This document shows positions 59,262 to 64,000 of a DNA stretch of 64,000 nucleotides, piece after piece. The translations under genes were made by a program, and so were the position numbers. The notes under the pieces were generated by a model. It searched no databases. It worked only from the letters and a program-made list of their open reading frames with translations, and was not told where the DNA came from. Origin of the DNA: JALHOQ01 sp038144835 (lineage in GTDB: Bacteria; Bdellovibrionota; Bdellovibrionia; Bdellovibrionales; UBA1609); assembly GCA_038144835.1 (NCBI GenBank), contig JAYQON010000003.1, positions 12,208 through 76,207 on the forward strand, in the 5' to 3' direction. Each line of letters starts with the position of its first letter. The stretch's first letter is position 1.

Positions 59262-60517
59262 TTTGTAGTGGCTGGCGCTACTTTTGGCTCTTTGGGTGAG
59301 CCGGGGTCTATACCCACCGATTGATCTTCAGCTACCTTTTTAACGACACAGTTGTAATTGCGATAATTTATCACTCTCACAATGTCACGGGCCTTGGCCA
59401 CGGCTTGGGCTTGTTCTGGCGTAAGTTTCATTATCGGTGTCAAAGAAATTGTAGGCTCAGACAATAAATCTCGATTTGAACGGAAATTTGGGTCTGGAAT
59501 GCGGTAGCTGACGGGTTTGCGAATCTTAGGATCGAAAACAATATGAACAATCAATTTTTCTCGAGCCTCTCGAGAGATCGTATTTAAAGTCTTTGGATCC
59601 GTACCTTCTGCGGTGACAATGAGATCCGTAGGGTTGCCGTCGGGATTAATTTTTACCACAACATTGAACCAGTCCGTGAGCGGTAAGGGCTTGCCGTCTT
59701 TGAGTTCAACGCTACGTATTTTGCCGCGGTACTCTCTGGCTTTCCCATCATTGCGAGCAGGGCATACCTCATCTATAGCTTCAAAAAAAGCGAGGACATT
59801 TTTGTTACCTGAGCCAGACAAATTGACGATGGCATCAAATGCAGGTTCATTTTTGAAGATCCCTTCCTCCGCAGATTTTTTTAGATTCGCGCACTGTTCG
59901 GAGGGTAAGCTCACAGGTTCGACAATATAGTTGCACCAACCAGCTTTGACCACATCACTACAAGTCACGGTCAATATACCACCGATAAACATACCGATAA
60001 GTACTGGACAGCTGATGATGCAAGCGTCTGCGTGGGCTTTAGGAAAGAGGTATTCTAGGGCATCGTTGGTCGCAGTTTTCTTGAGTTTGAGTTTTTGTGT
60101 AAGCCTTTCCATCTGTAGCAAAAAGGGTACGCTTGACTTATAAGTCCAAGCGACTCCATTGATTAATAGTTGGCCTTTATTAAGATCGAGCCATTCAGCT
60201 TCGAAGCGAACACCATTACCTTGTTCGAGAACCAGAGCATCACCTCGGCGATAAACTGTTGGAAACTGTTTTAGATGTCTGATTCCCCTTAAAATTTCAG
60301 ATCGATCGCGAGGCGGCAGGTAGCGCAACATCTGCAGTTGGTCATAGTCTTCTGGCGAAGTCACCATCATGAATTGCGCAGCTACCAAGTCAAAAATAGC
60401 TAAGGACATTTGATGGAGTTTTTCGGACTTTTCTGCACTTGTAAGTGTTCGTGGCCAAGCATTGGAGGACATCAAAAAGGTATTGAGTGCCAGAAGATAA
60501 GACAAAATTTTGCGCAT
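59258..60517 (-). CDS. Secreted protein of unknown function
   Basis: The frame begins at 60559, but the ATG at 60517 gives a normal signal peptide (RKILSYLLALNTFLMSSNAWP), so this start is chosen: 419 residues. A hydrophobic Cys/Gly segment lies in the middle (ACIISCPVLIGMFIGGILTVTCSDVV), possibly a second membrane insertion. A C-terminal part from about 260 looks like a periplasmic beta domain (WFNVVVKINPDGNPTDLIVTAEG), and the tail is Pro/Lys-rich. No family recognised. It is convergent with dut. Confidence 0.72.
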   Translation of the reverse strand: MRKILSYLLALNTFLMSSNAWPRTLTSAEKSEKLHQMSLAIFDLVAAQFMMVTSPEDYDQLQMLRYLPPRDRSEILRGIRHLKQFPTVYRRGDALVLEQGNGVRFEAEWLDLNKGQLLINGVAWTYKSSVPFLLQMERLTQKLKLKKTATNDALEYLFPKAHADACIISCPVLIGMFIGGILTVTCSDVVKAGWCNYIVEPVSLPSEQCANLKKSAEEGIFKNEPAFDAIVNLSGSGNKNVLAFFEAIDEVCPARNDGKAREYRGKIRSVELKDGKPLPLTDWFNVVVKINPDGNPTDLIVTAEGTDPKTLNTISREAREKLIVHIVFDPKIRKPVSYRIPDPNFRSNRDLLSEPTISLTPIMKLTPEQAQAVAKARDIVRVINYRNYNCVVKKVAEDQSVGIDPGSPKEPKVAPATTN

Positions 60518-60718
60518 ACGGGAGTTGCCTTTTGGGTTTTGAGCCATTTCAGCCCTCACAACTTTAACTGTTTAAGTTGTGATTAATTGTAATTATTGAC
60601 CATTGTGCTCATATTTTGAACGCCTACCTGGCTGCCTAGACGGCTGGATGGAGGCTAGATCGACCTTTGTCTGGCATTGGAGCTGCAGAATGGTGAACGA
60701 AAAAAAAGGAAATATTAA

Positions 60719-61090
60719 ATGCGGCTGCGCCTAACTTTACTGTCCTTTCTGGCGATCGCGAATTTGCGAGCGTTTGCACAAGAGAGTTTTTGTGAAACGG
60801 CCTATCGGCAAGCTTTCGTTGATTACCCTTGGGCCACGAAGCGCTCTCAGGAAGCGCGTGAAGCACACCAGATCTACGCTATTTTTTTTGATTATGTTCA
60901 TGGTGTGGACAATGCGTATGCTAATGCGCAAGAGCTGTTCAGGCTATTGTCTGTTGGCCCAGAAGGGGAAGACGCTGTATTGAAAGATCTGGTTGATAAG
61001 ATGCGCTCGGGCGAACTTTGCGTTGGGGGTCGGCCTAAGCGTTTGACCAAAATCATTAAAATTTTGAAAACTGGCCCACTTCGCTGGTGA
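60719..61090 (+). CDS. Small secreted helical protein
   Basis: A 123-residue protein with a signal peptide (RLRLTLLSFLAIANLRAFAQ) and a helical mature part containing two cysteines (ESFCETAY and GELCVGG) that may form one disulfide. The last 20 residues are strongly basic. AGGA lies 9 nt before the ATG. No family recognised. Copy 2 of the 73-nt element follows 55 bp downstream. Confidence 0.65.
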   Translation: MRLRLTLLSFLAIANLRAFAQESFCETAYRQAFVDYPWATKRSQEAREAHQIYAIFFDYVHGVDNAYANAQELFRLLSVGPEGEDAVLKDLVDKMRSGELCVGGRPKRLTKIIKILKTGPLRW

Positions 61091-61144
61091 TCGTTGGCCC
61101 CGCTCGTTCGAAGATCGTTCGCGATGGTCGCTGCTCATTCTATC

Positions 61145-61217
61145 GGCTTAAATTCTTAAACGTCCGGGCCGCCGGATGTATCTTGGGGACCGGTAGCACC
61201 AGGCAGATGGGCCAGTT
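61145..61217. repeat. Dispersed 73-nt element, copy 2
   Basis: Gapless match to 41413-41485. It lies between two convergent genes, beginning 55 bp after the stop at 61090 and ending 2 bp from the stop of the Yip1-like gene at 61220. On the minus strand it can be read LAHLPGATGPQDTSGGPDV before a stop. Confidence 0.65.
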
Positions 61218-61219
61218 TC

Positions 61220-61840
61220 TCAATTGTTAAAATTCATTTCGTTTTCTAAAATATCAAGCGACTCCGGCGTGGCCTTCTGACGGAGATGTTCCTTGCGGGA
61301 AGAAATACGCGCCACTTGTAGAGCCCAAAAGACCGTATAAATCACCAGCAGAGTCAGTAGCAACTTTTTGACCTTGTCGCGATCTAAGCCAAACTGATCC
61401 ACGCAAGAGACGTATAAAAGCATTAAAGATGCCGAGGCTCCAATAAGTACAATCGGTGGTACAAATCCTGCGATCATGCTTACAATGGTGGATGGTATAG
61501 AAGCAAAAAGAACGTGGATGTAGATTTGTCGAAAAGGGATGTCACGTTTAAACAAAAACATGAAGGTGTAAAAGAAAAACCCTGAGCTGATGGTCAGCAT
61601 TAAGTAGTTGAATATTGGCATCAGGATTGGACCCGTGATCATTCCCGTCCAGTCCTTCTCAATCAGATTGGATAAGAAAGCACAGCTTGCAGCCAATGCC
61701 CCTTGCAAAATGAGAATTGTGGGCCAGTCCCAATCGGGAAGCTGGCGCATGGTCTGTACTGGGTTGCGCATAAAGTTCGGCAAAACCAATACGGCTTCTA
61801 AGAGGCGAGAGCGGATGAGAACCCAATCGATGTTTTTCAT
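61220..61840 (-). CDS. Yip1-like multi-pass membrane protein
   Basis: A 206-residue protein. A short cytoplasmic N-terminus contains a conserved-looking NPVQTMRQLPDWDWP. Five transmembrane helices follow (PTILILQGALAASCAFLSNLI; ILMPIFNYLMLTISSGFFFYTFMFLF; QIYIHVLFASIPSTIVSMIAGFVPPIVLIG; LMLLYVSCV; KLLLTLLVIYTVFWALQVA). The pattern resembles bacterial Yip1-domain proteins, whose function is poorly known. The gene ends 2 bp from the 73-nt element. A one-base deletion in TTTTAAC at the end would extend the protein through that element. Confidence 0.7.
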   Translation of the reverse strand: MKNIDWVLIRSRLLEAVLVLPNFMRNPVQTMRQLPDWDWPTILILQGALAASCAFLSNLIEKDWTGMITGPILMPIFNYLMLTISSGFFFYTFMFLFKRDIPFRQIYIHVLFASIPSTIVSMIAGFVPPIVLIGASASLMLLYVSCVDQFGLDRDKVKKLLLTLLVIYTVFWALQVARISSRKEHLRQKATPESLDILENEMNFNN

Positions 61841-61863
61841 GCGTTGAGTTTAGTGTAGTGCGC

Positions 61864-62520
61864 TCAGAAGGTTGCGTTCAAGCGAAAGGACGCATCCCAA
61901 GAGGATTTCTCAATGGCTGTGGATGTTATTGGCGATCTGTATGAAATGTCAGGTCCTAAACTGACCTCTTGGGCCACTTTCTTCTCTAGACCAATGAGTA
62001 CATTTGTGGCGGTGTGTGTTTGGTCGACTTGGCCGGCAGAGGAGTTGCCACGTATTTCAACGTCGATTCTTCGGAATGCCAAGCCCGCTCCCATGCGAAG
62101 AAGAATTTGATCACGAATTATGGGAAGAAAAACAAGTCGCGTTTCAAACTCGTTCAAGTTGACCTGCAGCTGACTGCTTATGGCTTCAGGTGCAAAATTG
62201 CGCAATACGAATTCAGCCCGTGAGCGTCTTGAAAATAGATTCATGCCCAAGTGTGCTTCGAAGCCTTTGAGCAAGCCCGCCTGCACCGACCCAGAAGGTG
62301 ATTCTACCCGAATGTAAGACAGAGCTGCAGACAGTCCACCGTGTAAAGCCACGTCATCCCAATTGACTTCTGTGGAGATTGGGCGATCGAGAGAATCAGC
62401 CGAGGATTTCAAATCGTTTATGATCGCATCGTAACCTGCATAGGAATCATCTTCTTGAGCCACGACATTCGTCCCGATGGCAGTGAGGCAAAGTAGCGCA
62501 GTCAACCCTAGCTTTTTCAT
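61864..62520 (-). CDS. Putative outer-membrane beta-barrel protein
   Basis: A 218-residue protein from the ATG at 62520, which has GAGAGGA 7 nt upstream; the frame extends six codons further. Signal peptide about 1-21 (ending VVAQ). The mature part is beta-rich with amphipathic strands (GGLSAALSYIRVES, FETRLVFLPIIRDQILLRMGAGLAFRRIDVEIR) and ends SSWDASFRLNATF, a beta-signal with terminal Phe. Family unknown. It is divergent from the zinc-ribbon-like membrane protein at 62598. Confidence 0.72.
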   Translation of the reverse strand: MKKLGLTALLCLTAIGTNVVAQEDDSYAGYDAIINDLKSSADSLDRPISTEVNWDDVALHGGLSAALSYIRVESPSGSVQAGLLKGFEAHLGMNLFSRRSRAEFVLRNFAPEAISSQLQVNLNEFETRLVFLPIIRDQILLRMGAGLAFRRIDVEIRGNSSAGQVDQTHTATNVLIGLEKKVAQEVSLGPDISYRSPITSTAIEKSSWDASFRLNATF

Positions 62521-62597
62521 AATTGAATCCTCTCGCATTTTTTAATTCTATCAAAACTCGTCTTTTCGGGAAGACTCGATCAGGTAGAATAAGACCT

Positions 62598-63095
62598 ATG
62601 AATATAATTTCACGTTTGCGTGACCAGCACTTTTGCGCATTTTGCAGAATTCCGCGGACGCGCTATTTGAAAAAACATATAGACTTGACCAACGTCTTGG
62701 CGAGTTTGGCTCTCGCTCTCACTTTGACTTATGGGCTTTTTGAACAGCCCGACCCACGCGGGGTAATGATATTTTGTTTGTTTATTTCTCTGAGCGAAAT
62801 TTTTGTTTATCTACGTTGGCGATCGTTTGTGGTTTGTAAGCTTTGTGGTTTTGATCCCATTTTGTATAAAAAAACTCCCGAAATGGCAGCACTGAGGGTG
62901 CGTGAATTTTATCAGCGGCAAGCGCAAAATCCGAGTTTTCTTTTGAGTAAATCACCTTTGCTTGAGCTTCATCGACAGCAGCTCGAGCGTGAGCGTCGTC
63001 AACGTAAATTCGAAGCCATAACTAAAGCATCCTCGGCTATCGCTAGCCCGGGGAAAGCTCCTGTGGTAAGTCCAGGTAAAGAAGTGAGCACTTAA
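62598..63095 (+). CDS. Membrane protein with two CxxC pairs flanking its helices
   Basis: From the ATG at 62598 the protein has 165 residues. CAFC lies before the first membrane helix (about 40-58), and CKLCGFDP lies after the second (about 65-83). Both would face the cytoplasm and could form one split zinc ribbon. The C-terminal half is helical, Arg/Gln-rich (LELHRQQLERERRQRKFE), and ends in a Pro/Ser/Lys tail. The frame is open upstream to 62523, overlapping the divergent gene start, which is less likely. It is followed after 16 bp by the glycosyltransferase. Function unknown. Confidence 0.65.
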   Translation: MNIISRLRDQHFCAFCRIPRTRYLKKHIDLTNVLASLALALTLTYGLFEQPDPRGVMIFCLFISLSEIFVYLRWRSFVVCKLCGFDPILYKKTPEMAALRVREFYQRQAQNPSFLLSKSPLLELHRQQLERERRQRKFEAITKASSAIASPGKAPVVSPGKEVST

Positions 63096-63111
63096 ACCAA
63101 TCTGGGGCAGA

Positions 63112-63810
63112 ATGAAGACCTTGGTGATTATTCCAACCTACAATGAACGCGAAAACATTTCGGCAATTGTGCCTTCGATAATTCAAGCGACGCCTAATGT
63201 CGAAGTTTTGGTGGTGGATGACAACTCTCCAGATGGGACTCAAGACGCAGTTCGTGAATTACAGATCAAAAATAAGCACGTTCATCTTCTGGCACGTCAA
63301 GGTAAAGAGGGATTGGGGCGAGCTTATCTTGCTGGTTTTCATTGGGCCCTAGAGCAGGGCTATGAGGGCATTGTTCAGATGGACGCGGACTTTTCTCACA
63401 GACCAGAGGATCTAAAAAAGCTCGTCGAGAGCTTGCCAACAGCTGATTTTGTTGTGGGCTCAAGATGGGTTCCGGGTGGAAAGACGGTCAATTGGGGTGT
63501 TGGTCGAAAAATCATTTCGCTTGGTGGATCTTTTTATGCGCGTCAAATTTTGCGTTTTCCTCTGCGTGATTGGACTGGCGGTTTTAATGCATGGAGGGCT
63601 GAAACTTTGAGAAAGATTGGCTTGGATTCCGTGCGCTCGAACGGCTATAGTTTTCAGATTGAATTAAAATACAGGGCTATGAGACTTGGTTGTAACGGTA
63701 TTGAGGTTCCTATTATTTTCGAAGATCGCAGAGTGGGGCAGAGTAAAATGTCCTCTCGCATTGTTCTTGAAGCTCTCTATCGTGTTTGGGGTATGCGTCA
63801 CGTCGTTTGA
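63112..63810 (+). CDS. Polyprenol-phosphate mannosyltransferase-like glycosyltransferase (GT2, DPM1 type)
   Basis: A 232-residue GT2 enzyme without the membrane extension: VIIPTYNERENI, VVDDNSPDGTQD, the DxD metal site in VQMDADFSHRPEDL, VVGSRWVPGG and DWTGGFNAWR. The sequence closely fits the DPM1/polyprenol-phosphate-mannose synthase group, which moves mannose from GDP-mannose to a lipid carrier on the cytoplasmic side of the membrane. GGGGCAG precedes the ATG. The acceptor and sugar are not provable from sequence. Confidence 0.92.
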   Translation: MKTLVIIPTYNERENISAIVPSIIQATPNVEVLVVDDNSPDGTQDAVRELQIKNKHVHLLARQGKEGLGRAYLAGFHWALEQGYEGIVQMDADFSHRPEDLKKLVESLPTADFVVGSRWVPGGKTVNWGVGRKIISLGGSFYARQILRFPLRDWTGGFNAWRAETLRKIGLDSVRSNGYSFQIELKYRAMRLGCNGIEVPIIFEDRRVGQSKMSSRIVLEALYRVWGMRHVV

Positions 63811-63853
63811 GGTTCCAGCGCAAAAAAAATCGTCAAACACTCGGCGAAGAAAT

Positions 63854-64000
63854 ATGGGTTGGGTCAAAGCTTTTGTGGTCACTGATGGGGCCGCTGTTTA
63901 CCAAGCTCCAGATTTCGATTCCACAGTTCTGGATTATCTACGTTTTCAAGCTTCCATTATGGCCTCAAAGAGAGCTTTGAGGGGGTTGGCGGGCTGGGCC
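63854..64000 (+). CDS. Start of an SH3-like domain protein (partial)
   Basis: An open frame of 49 codons from the ATG at 63854 to the window edge with no stop. The translation MGWVKAFVVTDGAAVYQAPDFDSTVLDYL resembles the first strands of a bacterial SH3b domain (VxxDGAxVYxxPxFDxxVLxYL). No signal peptide is visible. The ribosome-binding site is weak (GAAGAA). Only the N-terminus is available, so the call is tentative. Confidence 0.5.
   Translation, partial: MGWVKAFVVTDGAAVYQAPDFDSTVLDYLRFQASIMASKRALRGLAGWA

Noticed and set aside
63786..63980. 64-codon frame at the end of the window
   Set aside because: It starts inside the glycosyltransferase gene, and a different frame (ATG at 63854) gives an SH3-like translation open to the edge.

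Overview
The window reads as a chromosomal segment of a Gram-negative, predatory-lineage bacterium, most likely Bdellovibrionota (Bdellovibrio-like). This is inferred from three things: the mix of outer-membrane genes (tamA/tamB, lpxC, kdsA, lptF), the many signal-peptide proteins of unknown family plus two trypsin-like proteases, and regulators built from receiver, PATAN-like and J-like parts. No rRNA is present to confirm it. The DNA looks like a scaffolded draft: a 10-N gap lies at 29870-29879 between two copies of the same 9 bases, and one regulator at 40042-41226 carries two compensating frameshifts. No mobile element, CRISPR array or prophage was seen.

Layout. 1-552: end of a NupC-type nucleoside transporter. 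665-5219: secreted Cys-rich protein, trypsin-like protease, NSUN-type RNA methyltransferase, small lipoprotein. 5223-13101 (minus): operon TPR protein - tamB - tamA. 13189-16748: efp, a TPR protein, then divergent ruvC-ruvA-ruvB. 16745-20727: small lipoprotein, second trypsin-like protease, and an 867-residue secreted protein with repeated cysteine pairs. 20972-24512: lpxC, ald, and a ComEC encoded as two overlapping genes. 24894-29716: TPR and LysM envelope proteins, dprA, lptF-kdsA. 29835-32816: a pseudo-receiver protein broken by the assembly gap, a REC/PATAN/J-like/TPR protein, trxA. 32822-38962: rodA, mrdA, mreD, mreC (minus) divergent from a PpiD/SurA-type foldase. 39198-45651: lipoproteins, the frameshifted regulator, a subtilisin-TM-PilZ fusion, and a divergent ArsR / thioredoxin / DUF6132-like / DUF302 redox module. 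45764-49153: beta-barrel proteins, tRNA-Leu(CAA), a SurA-like protein and a GNAT acetyltransferase. 49257-59261: rimP-nusA-infB-truB-rpsO-pnp-M16 peptidase-dut. 59258-64000: secreted unknowns, a Yip1-like membrane protein, a DPM1-like glycosyltransferase, and the start of an SH3-like gene.

Much of the window serves envelope construction: LPS (lpxC, kdsA, lptF), outer-membrane protein insertion (tamAB, foldases) and cell-wall elongation (mreCD, mrdA, rodA). The rest is translation/RNA turnover (rimP to pnp), recombination and DNA uptake (ruvABC, dprA, split comEC), and lineage-specific secreted proteins. The most unusual items are the periplasmic subtilisin joined through a transmembrane helix to a PilZ domain, the small redox operon with a hidden 57-residue gene, the cysteine-pair repeat protein, and a 73-nt element present twice.
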